In this document: piece by piece, positions 25,676-34,429 of the stretch | Numbering within the stretch: the stretch's first letter is position 1 | How the letters are laid out: each line of letters opens with the position of its first letter | NCBI RefSeq assembly: GCF_007859755.1 | Contig: NZ_SJPF01000001.1 | Location: 652,234 to 716,233 of the forward strand | Source of the DNA: Blastopirellula retiformator | GTDB taxonomy: Bacteria; Planctomycetota; Planctomycetia; Pirellulales; Pirellulaceae | Direction: 5' to 3' | DNA length: 64,000 bases | Notes under the pieces: model-generated | Seen by the model: the letters and a program-made list of their open reading frames with translations, nothing else | The model's database searches: none | What the model was told of the DNA's origin: nothing | Made by a program: the position numbers and the translations under genes

Positions 25676-26377
25676 ATGTCGGACGAAGAGCGGATTCGCT
25701 TCAAATGCGACGCCTGTAATCAGACGCTCAAAGCGAAAATGAAGCACACCGGGCGTAGCTTTAACTGTCCGCACTGCAGCGCCAAGATCCGCGTTCCGAA
25801 GCTCGAAGGCCAGAAATCGGAGGCGGACGACAGCGGCTTACCGGTCGATTCCCAGCCGCCGGCCAGCGACAAGCAGGGCTCGCCCAAGATCAAAAGCGTG
25901 AAGCCAAAATCGCGCGATCGCTCGACCGTCATCCTCAAGCAAAGTCCCCCCGCCAAAGAAAAGCAGAAACGCTCGGCCCGCAAGTTGGGCGTTGAGTTTG
26001 AGCCCGATGTCAGCGAGCGCGAGCTGGAACAACTGATCCAGTGGGCCAAGCAGAATCGCAAAGAACGCATCAAAGCGGCGACTGACAAGTTCCAGGCGAT
26101 CGTCAGCGAGATCACGCCGATTGAGTGGATGGAAGAAATGGTCGTCCGCCGCTATTCAGGATTGCTGATCCTATTTGACGAAGACGAAATGGAAGACAAC
26201 GCCGACCAGGCGTCACAGGCCAACCCGCGACTCTTCACGACCGAGGATCTTTCGCCCGAAACGATCGAGCGGCTGCTCGAGCAACTGCCGCAGATTTTTG
26301 TGCGGGACGAAGAGGGGAAGTTCTCGGTCCGGCAGAGTACCTTGGCGACGTATCAGTTTGATGATGATGAGGACTAA
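25676..26377 (+). CDS. Zinc-ribbon protein of unknown function
   Basis: A 233-residue cytoplasmic protein. The N-terminal zinc ribbon FKCDACNQTLKAKMKHTGRSFNCPHCSAKIRVP (about 9-41) has two CxxC pairs. It is followed by a Lys/Ser-rich linker and a charged helical C-terminal domain. This N-terminal ribbon heads many different planctomycete proteins. The C-terminal part is not recognised. The ATG is at 25676. Its stop overlaps the stop of the convergent gene within the sequence CTAA. Confidence 0.72.
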   Translation: MSDEERIRFKCDACNQTLKAKMKHTGRSFNCPHCSAKIRVPKLEGQKSEADDSGLPVDSQPPASDKQGSPKIKSVKPKSRDRSTVILKQSPPAKEKQKRSARKLGVEFEPDVSERELEQLIQWAKQNRKERIKAATDKFQAIVSEITPIEWMEEMVVRRYSGLLILFDEDEMEDNADQASQANPRLFTTEDLSPETIERLLEQLPQIFVRDEEGKFSVRQSTLATYQFDDDED

Positions 26378-27418
26378 ATCGCCTTCTCATCCGGCAGCGT
26401 AATCTTCAAATCTCGCAGCATCTGCTCGTGCTTGCGACGTTGATCGTCCGAGACGGTCAACCCCAGGAAATCCTTTAGCCATTGCTCCAGTCGCGCCGTT
26501 TCCACCTGGTTGGAGCGGCAAATTTCCGTGAAACTTTGCAAGCGACTGGTCATGTGCTGCAGTTCTGCGGGGCTGGCGGTTGGCAAATGGCGTTCGTAGA
26601 CCTCCAGGCCGCGATCGCAGATTCGCATTTTCGCTGCGCACTCGAAATGCATGTAGTCGTTGAGCCCGGTCCAATAGCTGAGCGCCAGTCGGTCGTTTTG
26701 GCGATCATGCGGATAGTTGTCGAGATAGAGACGCAGGATACCCTCGTTTAGCTTGTCGTTGTTGGAGTGAAGCAGATAGGTCCCCCAGTCGAATGCGATG
26801 ATCTGAGGTTCCGGGGCTTTGCTCGCGGCGAGCGTCGCACCTGGCTAACATCTCGTCCGCCGCTTGCCCATGATCGGTCGTTTCGAGCAGACGCTTGATG
26901 CGATCAATTCGCTCCCGTTCGGCGCTGCTGGGGAGTTGTAGTTCTTTGCAATTCCAGGGCGTCGCTTCTTTTCGCCGGAACCGGGCGAACACCGAATCGC
27001 CCACTTTCGGCCTGCGATCGACCTCTTCCAAGTCGTAGTGTTCGATCAGCACTTCTTCGAGGTCGAGCGTATCAGCGGGCCCCTCTGGACCGAAGAGGCG
27101 TCGCGTTATCTTGAGTCGGATACGATAAATGGACTGTTGCCTGCCGGCGATTGCTCCCAACCCAAATCGAGCAACCGGAAGCTCACGCAACAATTCGACT
27201 TCGACAAGCTCTCCCTCGACCCAGGACCAATTGCGATCGGCGATGAGAACGCCGAAGAGGTTGTCGGTCACATCGATTACTTGCTTGGGAGCGGGGTCGC
27301 CAAGCCGGAATAGCGGTTGAGCCAGCGATGGCGAGGCCGTGAGCAGGATCGCGCTAAAACAGAGAATCAGCGCTGGCGTTGTAGAGAAGCTTAAGCGGAG
27401 GAGAAGACTTCGTTTCAC
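26374..27418 (-). pseudogene. Frameshifted secreted protein of unknown function
   Basis: The first frame (GTG at 27418 with AGGA upstream; signal peptide LLRLSFSTTPALILCFSAILLTASPSLA) continues to about residue 190 (QAADEMLARCDA). The reading then continues smoothly in another frame: LAASKAPEPQIIAFDWGTYLLHSNNDKLNEGILRLYLDNYPHD..LSYWTGLNDYMHFECAAKM..., ending ITLPDEKAI. One extra base near 26840-26855 explains the break. Restored, the protein would be about 347 residues. It is either a recent mutation or a sequencing error. The function is unknown. Confidence 0.75.
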
Positions 27419-27489
27419 GGGCGACAATCCTGCACGAAGCAAAGCCCTCGCCGCCGCCCATAACGCGGCGGCAAGGGGAGGTTCGCAGT

Positions 27490-28653
27490 TTACCGCTGCG
27501 CCGCTTCGACCGCCAACGTTTGAAACGCCTTTCGGACGTCGCTGTCATCGCCGTTGCCGAAGCCGCTGCGCTGGATCATCAGCACGAAGATCATCTTCTT
27601 TTCCGGATCGATCCAGCCTTGCGTGCCGAAGGCGCCGCCGTGGCCGAAGGCGCCGGGGCTGAGCATGCCGGTTACGCCCTGCGGCTCGCGAACCAGGTAG
27701 AAGCCGAGACCCCAACCGCAGCCGGCGGTAAAGCCGGTCTTTAGATCGCCCGTCTGTAGCTTGGTCATTTCGGCGACTGCCGATTCGGACAGATACCGCT
27801 TGCCGTCGGCTTGACCGCCGTCGAGCATCATTTGGTAGAACTTCACCAGGTCGGCGGCTGTGGTGACCAAGCCAGCGCTGGGGTTGGGGCCTTTGACTTT
27901 GCTCGGGTCGCTGTAGGCGTTGCCCGAGGCCTTAAGCGTGCCGGGCTGCTCGCCGGGCGAATAGATCTGGGCGGTCCGGGCCTGTTGCGTTTTGCTGGGG
28001 AAGAAGGTGGTGTCGTTCATCCCAAGCGGTTGGAAGAGGCGCGTTTCCAGGAACTTCTCGAGCGGTATTCCGCTCACCACTTCGACCGCGGCGCCAGCGA
28101 CGGTCAGGCCCGGGCTGTACGACCATTTGCTGCCCGGCTCAAACAGCAGCGGGCGAGTGGCGACCTCTTTGGCGGCGTCGCGCAGCGAAGTCTGAAACGA
28201 TTGGCTCCCCTGAAAACCGGCCGTGTGGGTCATGCAGTCGCGGAAAGTGATCGGCCGTGATGGCGACTTGCCATCTTTCAGCTTCACGTCGGCAAACTCG
28301 GGCAGGTATTTGGAGACCGGCTCGTCGAGCGATAGTTTCCCTTCGTCGACCAGCATCATCACGGCGGTGGCGGTGATCGGCTTGGTCATCGAGGCGATGG
28401 CGAACATCGTGTCGGTCGTCATTGGGCGGTCGGTCTCAAGCACCGCTTTGCCGTCGGCGGCGTGGTGGATGATCTGGCCATCCTTGGCGACCAGGGTGAC
28501 CGCTCCGGCGATCTTGCCTTCGTCGGCGAACTTTTGCATCGCAGCCGAGATGGGGGCGATGTTGGGGGCAGTGGCTTTGGGGGGGGCGGCCTGGGCGAGC
28601 GGCGCCAGCAGCAGAACGCTGACCAGGGAGAGCAGGGTGGTGGGGCGACGCAT
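27490..28653 (-). CDS. Secreted serine hydrolase (class C beta-lactamase family)
   Basis: A 387-residue exported hydrolase of the beta-lactamase/transpeptidase-like fold. The signal peptide is MRRPTTLLSLVSVLLLAPLAQA. The catalytic SxxK is SMTK (S88, K91), the tyrosine motif is in KWSYSPG, and a C-terminal GHGGAFGTQGW replaces the KTG box, as in EstB-like esterases. Its substrate is probably an ester or a peptide rather than a beta-lactam. The ATG is at 28653. Confidence 0.9.
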   Translation of the reverse strand: MRRPTTLLSLVSVLLLAPLAQAAPPKATAPNIAPISAAMQKFADEGKIAGAVTLVAKDGQIIHHAADGKAVLETDRPMTTDTMFAIASMTKPITATAVMMLVDEGKLSLDEPVSKYLPEFADVKLKDGKSPSRPITFRDCMTHTAGFQGSQSFQTSLRDAAKEVATRPLLFEPGSKWSYSPGLTVAGAAVEVVSGIPLEKFLETRLFQPLGMNDTTFFPSKTQQARTAQIYSPGEQPGTLKASGNAYSDPSKVKGPNPSAGLVTTAADLVKFYQMMLDGGQADGKRYLSESAVAEMTKLQTGDLKTGFTAGCGWGLGFYLVREPQGVTGMLSPGAFGHGGAFGTQGWIDPEKKMIFVLMIQRSGFGNGDDSDVRKAFQTLAVEAAQR

Positions 28654-28867
28654 CAGGGGGCTCCTGGGGGTGGAATATTTGGCTGGGAAACACCCAATTT
28701 AACTGAAAACTATGCGGTTTTCCTCCTTCTGAGGGCAGAATGCATGGTTTCGACGAGAAGTCCGTGAAGAATTGACGTTTGCCGTTGCCTTTGCGGCGGA
28801 TCGGGTTAGGATAACTAGCAGCTTGAGTGCAACTGAGTTGCAAGTTTGGTCCGGATTTCAAATTCCC

Positions 28868-29275
28868 ATGCAGAGCCTGATGGCCAAATTCGTCTTCCTC
28901 GCCTACGTCGCTTCGGTGACGCTGGCTCCGGGACTGCACGAACTGTCTGGCTGCCAGCATGCCCACGCACATTCGCACGCTCATGACCATTCGCACACTG
29001 GTCACGATCATCACCATCACGGGTATGATCATGACCATGTTCACTCGCACGCGGCCGGTTCGCCGCGGACGGTAGTCTGGGCCGATGTCGAACTACAGGG
29101 CGATTCGCACGAATGTGCGATCTGTCGTTTTCTGGATCAGAACCTGACGCACGCGTCGACCCCGCTGGTCGACGTGGCGGAAGGAGTCGCTCTGACCCGG
29201 GAGTCCTCGACTCCCGCTTCGCCGCAACTGGCGATTTTCTCTCCGGTTAGCCCTCGAGCTCCGCCGGTCGCGTAA
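28868..29275 (+). CDS. Secreted histidine-rich, metal-binding-like protein
   Basis: A 135-residue protein. The signal-like helix MQSLMAKFVFLAYVASVTLAPGLHELSGC leads into a stretch of about 40 residues containing some 18 histidines in HxH patterns (HAHAHSHAHDHSHTGHDHHHHGYDHDHVHSH). A later CAICRF pair adds Cys ligands. Such segments bind Zn, Cu, Ni or Co. The ATG at 28868 is preferred because it places the hydrophobic segment at the N-terminus; the frame is open upstream. It lies just upstream of, and is probably co-transcribed with, the DUF1559 gene, which also has His-rich loops. Confidence 0.75.
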   Translation: MQSLMAKFVFLAYVASVTLAPGLHELSGCQHAHAHSHAHDHSHTGHDHHHHGYDHDHVHSHAAGSPRTVVWADVELQGDSHECAICRFLDQNLTHASTPLVDVAEGVALTRESSTPASPQLAIFSPVSPRAPPVA

Positions 29276-29417
29276 GTAGTGCACAGCCATGGGCTGCGCA
29301 CGCCAATCTTGCGACCTGATCTTGGGTTGCGGCGACAGCGCCGTGATCTTCCGCTCCGATCCCTGTTTCGATCGGGCCGGGACCTCGAGCCTATCCATCT
29401 TCACCGGAGAGCAGAAC

Positions 29418-30350
29418 GTGCAGAAGCGCGACGCATTTACGTTGGTAGAACTGTTGGTTGTGATTGCGATTATCGGCATTTTGATCGCCCTGTTGTTGCC
29501 GGCGGTGCAGCAAGCCCGCGAGGCGGCTCGGCGCATGTCGTGCACCAACAACCTGAAACAGATCGGCCTGGCCAGCCACAACTATCACGACACGTTCAAG
29601 ACGTTTCCGTCGGGCTGGATCGCGACGGTCGAAGGAACCAACACGCCGTTCGCTCATGGCGAGCCTGGCTGGGGTTGGGCGGCGCAGCTGTTGCCGATGA
29701 TGGAACAGCAAAATCTCGTCGACAGCATGATCGATTTCCGGTTGTCGATTCGCGATTCGGCGCATGCGACGGTTCGCGTTCATCATGTGCAAGGCTATTC
29801 GTGTCCGTCCGATCGGGCGCCCTATACGTTCGAGGCGCATGAAGAAGACCACGGCCACGCCGACACCGGCAGCGGTTCGCACGACGAGTTAGAACTGGCT
29901 TCGGCCAGCTACATTGGCGTGTTCGGGTCGACCGACAATGGCGCCACGACGATCGAAGATTGCGAATCATTTGGCGCCGGCACGAAGTGCGCCGGCAACG
30001 GGGTCTTCCATCACAACAGCGGCACGAAGTTCGCCGCGATCACCGACGGCACGTCAAACACCTTCTTCTGCGGCGAGCGGAAGTTTACCGAAGAATCGCC
30101 GTCGACCTGGCTCGGTTCGCTCAGCGAATCGGAGTACGCGATCGAACGGATCTTGGGGATCGTCGACGATCACGCGCCGAACGACGACCACAACCATCCC
30201 GAAGATTTTCGCAGCCAACACCCGGCCGGCACCAACTTCGCCTTCTGCGACGGTTCGGTCCACTTGATCGTCGAGACGATCGACCTGCAGGTTTATCGCA
30301 ACCAGGCCAATCGTCAGGACGGCCAGGTGATTCCGTCTGACGCTTTCTAG
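29418..30350 (+). CDS. DUF1559 prepilin-like protein with His/Asp-rich inserts
   Basis: A 310-residue planctomycete DUF1559 protein. It begins [39 protein letters not shown], the prepilin-type cleavage/methylation motif, and ends with [16 protein letters not shown], the family's H-X9-DG-type tail. The GTG at 29418 has GGAGAG 7 bp upstream. Two acidic His-rich loops ([18 protein letters not shown] and [14 protein letters not shown]) are unusual for the family and mirror the His-rich neighbour, suggesting a metal-linked role. A strong terminator follows. Confidence 0.88.
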   Translation: MQKRDAFTLVELLVVIAIIGILIALLLPAVQQAREAARRMSCTNNLKQIGLASHNYHDTFKTFPSGWIATVEGTNTPFAHGEPGWGWAAQLLPMMEQQNLVDSMIDFRLSIRDSAHATVRVHHVQGYSCPSDRAPYTFEAHEEDHGHADTGSGSHDELELASASYIGVFGSTDNGATTIEDCESFGAGTKCAGNGVFHHNSGTKFAAITDGTSNTFFCGERKFTEESPSTWLGSLSESEYAIERILGIVDDHAPNDDHNHPEDFRSQHPAGTNFAFCDGSVHLIVETIDLQVYRNQANRQDGQVIPSDAF

Positions 30351-30368
30351 GCGATTGCGGAGATAGAC

Positions 30369-30410
30369 AAACGAAAAGGGGAACCGATCGTTCGGTCCCC
30401 CTTTTCGTTT
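30369..30410. terminator. Intrinsic terminator after the DUF1559 gene
   Basis: A stem of about 19 bp (AAACGAAAAGGGG.ACCGA against its complement) has a tight loop, with A-rich left and T-rich right flanks. It can work in both directions, serving the DUF1559 gene on the plus strand. Confidence 0.85.
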
Positions 30411-30419
30411 CTTGGGCGC

Positions 30420-30443
30420 CATTGCCAAGTCTTCGTGGCAATG
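30420..30443. repeat. TTGCCA..TGGCAA hairpin repeat
   Basis: CATTGCCA and TGGCAATG flank AGTCTTCG. The same hairpin with a TTGCCACG stem occurs in inverted orientation at 62930-62949 and 63047-63066. It is probably a member of a small REP-like family. Confidence 0.6.
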
Positions 30444-30565
30444 AATGGATGCTGCTATTGGGGGTAGGATTGCTTGGCAATGCCACGCCGACAACGGGAT
30501 GGAACCGCATTCCTTCGGCTTGCGACTCGGGCTACGATTGCCACCCGCGACCGATATTTTGGCGG

Positions 30566-31447
30566 CTACTTCTTCGCTTCCAGCACGCCTTGCTTTTCCA
30601 TGAAGGTCGTCACCACCTTCGGCCAGTTGGTGACTTCATGCTCGGTCGGTCGCAATCCGTAGCCATGTCCGCCGGTCGGGTAGACGTGCAGTTCGGCCGG
30701 GGTCTTCAGACGCTTCAGGCCCATAAAGAAGGCGACGCTGTTGTTGCAGGGGACCGGATCGTTGGCGGCGTGGATCATGATCGCCGGCGGCGTGGTTTCG
30801 GTCACTTCGGCCCGGTCGTTCAGCTCGACGCTGTCGGGCTCGGTCGTCAGGTAAGCGGGATAGACCAGCACCAGGAAGTCGGGGCGAGCGCTTTGCTTGT
30901 CGGCTTCGTCGATTTCGTCGTACGTCTTCAGGTCGTGACCGACGCCAGTGATCGCGGTCAGATTGCCGCCGGCCGAAAAGCCGAGCAGGCCAATCCGATC
31001 AGGATCGATGCCCCACGCTTTGGCATTCTGGCGGGTCAGGCGAATCGCCCGCTGGGCGTCTTGCATCGGACCGGTTTGGTAGTCCCCCTTGGCCCGGGGA
31101 ACGCGATAGTGAAGCACGACCGCGGTGACGCCGATGTCGTTGAGCCACTTGGCGACTTCGGTCCCTTCCAGGTCGTAGGCCAAGATGTTGTAACCGCCGC
31201 CGGGGCAGACGACGACCGCGGCGCCATTCTTTTTGTCGGCTGCCGGCTGATAGACGGTGATCATCGGCTTGGTGACCTTGGTCACTTTGCGGCCGCTCCG
31301 CTGATCGATCTCTTCGACGATTTCTTCTTTGACGCTCGGGTCTTGGCCAGGAACCTGGCCGGCCGGCCAGAGAATGACTTCGACATTCTCAGCAAACGCC
31401 GGAGCGGCGATCAGCGCCAACAGAGCGGCGGCAAGCAGCGATTTCAT
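30566..31447 (-). CDS. Secreted alpha/beta-hydrolase (acetyl-xylan-esterase-like)
   Basis: A 293-residue exported esterase. The signal peptide is MKSLLAAALLALIAAPAFA. The oxyanion segment CPGGGY (81-86) is followed by the nucleophile elbow GFSAGG with Ser158 and a C-terminal catalytic His in GGHGYGL. An Asp in IHAANDPVP completes the triad. It matches BD-FAE/axe-type carbohydrate esterases that deacetylate polysaccharides. The exact substrate is inferred from the family. The ATG is at 31447. Confidence 0.88.
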   Translation of the reverse strand: MKSLLAAALLALIAAPAFAENVEVILWPAGQVPGQDPSVKEEIVEEIDQRSGRKVTKVTKPMITVYQPAADKKNGAAVVVCPGGGYNILAYDLEGTEVAKWLNDIGVTAVVLHYRVPRAKGDYQTGPMQDAQRAIRLTRQNAKAWGIDPDRIGLLGFSAGGNLTAITGVGHDLKTYDEIDEADKQSARPDFLVLVYPAYLTTEPDSVELNDRAEVTETTPPAIMIHAANDPVPCNNSVAFFMGLKRLKTPAELHVYPTGGHGYGLRPTEHEVTNWPKVVTTFMEKQGVLEAKK

Positions 31448-31539
31448 AGCAGAGTCCTTCAGAATGGGGCGGGGGGGATGCAGTGGCGAGAATAGTCGAC
31501 GCCGCGCCGGGATGCAACTTGGGGAAGTCTCGCTTGCCG

Positions 31540-32163
31540 CTACGTATCGACCGTCACGTCATCCCAATGATCAGCGTCATAGATCCACTCAAACGCGTAG
31601 CAGCGTTGCCACAAGACCGGGTATTGCAGATCGCGCGGCAGCGGGCTGCGCCCTTTCACCGCTTGGCGAACGTAGCAATGCAAATTGTAGTGGCGATCGT
31701 GCTCGGCCAGGATCTCGCCGGCGGGGCGCAGCTGCGCCGATTGGACGAACGCGTCGATCGAACCTCCCAGCGGCGGGATCAGTTCGTCGACCAGCTTAGC
31801 CGTGTCGCATGTCTTGGTCGGCAAGCCGAGGGTCGTGATCTTGCCAATTGTCCAGAGCAACGCCCAGGCCGCTTCGGGGCGCCAGACGGCGATTGAGCAA
31901 TTGCGCTCGGACGGTTCGTCCGCTTTCAGCAGCGCCAGTTCCCAGGGAGAAATGTCGCCGGTCAGACCTTGCGAGTCGAGCCATTCGAACACTTCGCCGC
32001 CGTCGACGCCATAACCGACCGCCGCGACGCCGTGCAAGATCAGGATGCGGCGGGCGATCTCGACCGCCGTTTCGGGCAACGCTTCTTCGCAGTCGGGAAT
32101 CGCCGGCACGACCTCTTCGCTCCAGACCTTGTGAGCGATGGCGAACTGTTTGGTCGTCGTCAT
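31540..32163 (-). CDS. DUF4272 domain protein
   Basis: A 207-residue cytoplasmic protein matching the DUF4272 layout: an N-terminal AVEIARRILILHGV helix pair, a central PEAAWALLWTIGKI and a C-terminal RCYAFEWIYDADHWDDV. No enzymatic motif is seen and the family has no assigned function. The ATG at 32163 is 13 bp after the ankyrin gene on the same strand, so the two are likely an operon. Confidence 0.8.
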   Translation of the reverse strand: MTTTKQFAIAHKVWSEEVVPAIPDCEEALPETAVEIARRILILHGVAAVGYGVDGGEVFEWLDSQGLTGDISPWELALLKADEPSERNCSIAVWRPEAAWALLWTIGKITTLGLPTKTCDTAKLVDELIPPLGGSIDAFVQSAQLRPAGEILAEHDRHYNLHCYVRQAVKGRSPLPRDLQYPVLWQRCYAFEWIYDADHWDDVTVDT

Positions 32164-32176
32164 GAGGAACGCCTAC

Positions 32177-32728
32177 TTAGACTTCTTCCCGCTCCGCTTC
32201 CAGTTCGTAGGCGGTTTTCGCCCCATGCTGGCGGAGCAACTCGATCACCGCCGGATCGTCGGTCCAGTCGATCGCGGCCAGGCGGCAGCCGGGGTCGTCG
32301 TACAGATTGTAGAGCCGGTTCAGTTCGACGCCGGCTTCGACCAGCAAAGTGGCGTACCGCAGGCGACGCTCTGGCGTCAGCTTCCAGTTCAGCGCCGAGA
32401 CGAGCGAGCGATCGAGATTGGGATTGGCGCCGCGGGCGATCAGCAGTTCGACCACTTCGTCCTTTTCCGACAAGATCGCCGCATGCAACGGAGTATCGCT
32501 GGTCGGAATCGTCTGAACGTCGATATTGTAGCCAGCGTCGAGCATCGCCGCGACGATCTCGGCGCTGCCATGTTTGACGGCGACGCTTAGCCACGGACGC
32601 TTGAGGTCCTCGGTGGTGACGAAGTCTCGGACCAGCGAGGGGTTGGCGGCCAGGACTGCTTGAACCTGCTCTAGGTCTTGGGCGTAAATGGCGCGGCCCA
32701 AGGCTTGATTGGCGGACTTATCGAACAA
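32177..32728 (-). CDS. Ankyrin-repeat protein
   Basis: A 183-residue soluble protein with about four ankyrin units; the clearest are HGSAEIVAAMLDAGYNIDVQ, DTPLHAAILSEKDEVVELLIARGANPN and DPAVIELLRQHGAK. It is presumably a protein-protein interaction scaffold. The start is a TTG at 32728 with AGGAAA about 10 bp upstream; no ATG exists before the first repeat. It is probably co-transcribed with the DUF4272 gene. Confidence 0.78.
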   Translation of the reverse strand: MFDKSANQALGRAIYAQDLEQVQAVLAANPSLVRDFVTTEDLKRPWLSVAVKHGSAEIVAAMLDAGYNIDVQTIPTSDTPLHAAILSEKDEVVELLIARGANPNLDRSLVSALNWKLTPERRLRYATLLVEAGVELNRLYNLYDDPGCRLAAIDWTDDPAVIELLRQHGAKTAYELEAEREEV

Positions 32729-32778
32729 CGGACGACGCTTTCCTGCGAGCGGAACGGAAGGGGGGGAAAGCGTCTATT

Positions 32779-33933
32779 CTAACCCTGACTTTGCCGCAGC
32801 GCCGACCGGATGGCGATAAACTCGCCGACGTTTTCCAGGTCGAGCACGCCCACAATCTGGCCATTGGCGACGATCGGCATCGAGTTACAGGCGCCTTTTT
32901 GCAGCCGTTCGTAGGCGATTTGCAGCATTTCGCTGGGCGTAGCGACCTGAAAATCGGTCCGCATCACGCCGCTGATGGGCGCCTGATTGCCGTTCTCGGC
33001 CAGGGCTTTCAGCAGATCGTGCTTGGTCAGCATGCCAACCACTTGGCCGCCGTCGACCACCGGAAAGTCTTGCTGAAAGCCGGCCAGCACGTGACTGGCG
33101 GCGACGCCCAAGGTTTCGTCGGGGCGAACCGTCTCGAAATGGGTAATCATCACGCTGCGGATTGGGATGCCGGTTAGCGCGAATTTCCGCTGCACCATCG
33201 ACGCTTCGGCGGTCGCTCCCATCCAGACGAACAGCGCAATAAAGACCAGGAGCGGATTGTAAAACAGGCCGAAGAAGCCGAACAGAAACGCCATCAACTG
33301 CCCGACGCCGGCGGCGACCTGCGTGGCCTGAACGTAGTCCATATTCATCGCCAGAAAGGCCCGCAGCACCCGTCCCCCGTCCATCGGAAAGGCGGGGAGC
33401 AAGTTGAAAATGACCATCACCACGTTAAAGCCGAACAGGATGAAGCAGACGGCCGCCGTCTGTTGCCAGAAGGTCAGGTCGGTCATCGTCTTCATCGACG
33501 CGTTCTCACCAAAAGCCGAACCAAGATACTGCAGGGCGAGATTGCGATCGGTGGCTAGGCTGCCGATTAGCAGCGCCAGGACGAAGAACAGAATTGCCAA
33601 GACCACGTTGACCATCGGGCCGGCGAGCGCCACGACCAGCTCTTGTTTCGGGTCTTCCGGCATCCGTTCCAGCCGAGCGACGCCGCCGATCGGCAGCAGC
33701 GTGATGTCTTTCGTACCGATTCCGTAGCGCCGCGCGGCCAGGGCGTGTCCCAACTCGTGCAGCACAACGATAAAAAAGATCGCTGCGACCATCGCCAGGC
33801 CAAACAGGGTATCGCTCAGATCATCGCCGCGCGTCCAATGGAGCGCCGCGAACCAGACCAGAATGATCAGGAAGGTGAAGTGGACGTACACGCCGATGCC
33901 GAACAGGGTGCCGATCCGTAACGACCATTTCAT
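32779..33933 (-). CDS. Site-2-type intramembrane metalloprotease with CBS pair
   Basis: A 384-residue M50 family membrane protease. HELGH (59-63) lies in a transmembrane helix and FNLLPAFPMDGG carries the third zinc ligand (D185). At least five hydrophobic helices precede two CBS domains (about 250-380; IRSVMITHFETVRPDETLGVAASHVL and ISGVMRTDFQVATPSEMLQIAYERL). Cleavage of a membrane substrate gated by nucleotide binding to the CBS pair is expected from the family. The ATG is at 33933. A minus-strand terminator lies 80 bp upstream. Confidence 0.92.
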   Translation of the reverse strand: MKWSLRIGTLFGIGVYVHFTFLIILVWFAALHWTRGDDLSDTLFGLAMVAAIFFIVVLHELGHALAARRYGIGTKDITLLPIGGVARLERMPEDPKQELVVALAGPMVNVVLAILFFVLALLIGSLATDRNLALQYLGSAFGENASMKTMTDLTFWQQTAAVCFILFGFNVVMVIFNLLPAFPMDGGRVLRAFLAMNMDYVQATQVAAGVGQLMAFLFGFFGLFYNPLLVFIALFVWMGATAEASMVQRKFALTGIPIRSVMITHFETVRPDETLGVAASHVLAGFQQDFPVVDGGQVVGMLTKHDLLKALAENGNQAPISGVMRTDFQVATPSEMLQIAYERLQKGACNSMPIVANGQIVGVLDLENVGEFIAIRSALRQSQG

Positions 33934-34015
33934 ACTTCAAACGCCTTTCGATCCCAGGTTGCAAAAACTAGTTGAATTGTAGAGCAGAAACGACGCGGCG
34001 AACCAGATTGCGCAT

Positions 34016-34047
34016 AAAAAAACGCCGCACCCAAATTTGGGTGCGGC
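34016..34047 (-). terminator. Intrinsic terminator on the minus strand
   Basis: A perfect 24-bp palindrome, stem GCCGCACCCAAA (34024-34047), is followed on the minus strand by a run of seven T. It sits upstream of the M50 gene and about 200 bp downstream of the ncRNA terminator. No protein gene in this stretch explains it. Confidence 0.85.
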
Positions 34048-34094
34048 ATCTTGCTGAGCTTCAGCTATATCAATTTGTTACGACGCGGAACTAG

Positions 34095-34137
34095 TTGCCT
34101 GTTGAAAAATGCCACGAGGGCATTTTTCAACAGGCAG
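34095..34137. mobile_element. 43-bp palindromic MITE derivative, copy D
   Basis: It consists only of the right-end hairpin sequence in both orientations (T/CTGCCTGTTGAAAAATGCC, a 4-nt centre, then the complement). It is flanked by CTAG on both sides (34091-34094 and 34138-34141). The internal 106 bp of the family are missing. The matching tetranucleotides suggest it transposed in this form or shrank after insertion. Confidence 0.8.
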
Positions 34138-34246
34138 CTAGGGTTAGCCCCGATAGCGAGAGCTATCACGGCTGACCAGTTGTTGAAAGGTTCTGTAGAA
34201 GTGCGGAAGAAGATCGACCCAAGTGCGAAAGAGTTCGCGAGCAAGA

Positions 34247-34390
34247 AATAAAAAAGCCCGGCGCGCGATTGTTAGGAGTCATCGCGCGTCGGGTTCACGC
34301 TACGGGGTGCTTACCTAACGCTCCGTGTAGCGTCCCTGTCCGACCGCGGTCATCTGGAGCCAGATCACCGAAAGGGCCCATCAGCCGGAC
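34247..34390 (-). ncRNA. Candidate structured non-coding RNA, about 144 nt
   Basis: A minus-strand transcript is bounded by a sigma-70-like promoter and a strong terminator. Predicted elements in order: GUCCG/CGGAC closing a hairpin CGGU.AUCUGG/CCAGAU.ACCG; then CGCUAC/GUAGCG; then the terminator stem CCCG.CGCGCGAU/AUCGCGCG.CGGG followed by six U. The loop of the CGCUAC hairpin holds GUUAGG and the terminator loop holds CCUAAC, allowing a 6-bp kissing interaction. The 5' GUCCGGC can also pair with the 3' GCCGGGC. It lacks the SRP RNA and tmRNA signatures. A 6S-like RNA is possible but not shown. Confidence 0.6.
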
Positions 34391-34396
34391 ATTTGT

Positions 34397-34425
34397 AATC
34401 TAGGACGCAATTCCGAAAGACGCAA
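34397..34425 (-). promoter_or_regulatory. Promoter of the candidate ncRNA
   Basis: On the minus strand, TTGCGT (34420-34425), a 17-bp spacer and TAGATT (34397-34402) would place the start near the first G of the folded RNA at about 34390. The same TTGCGT -35 occurs before the mbtH-like gene. Confidence 0.55.
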
Positions 34426-34429
34426 ATTT

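Noticed and set aside
34247-34390. SRP RNA or tmRNA
   Set aside because: The SRP GGAAGCAGCC-type tip and the tmRNA tRNA-like ends are both absent.
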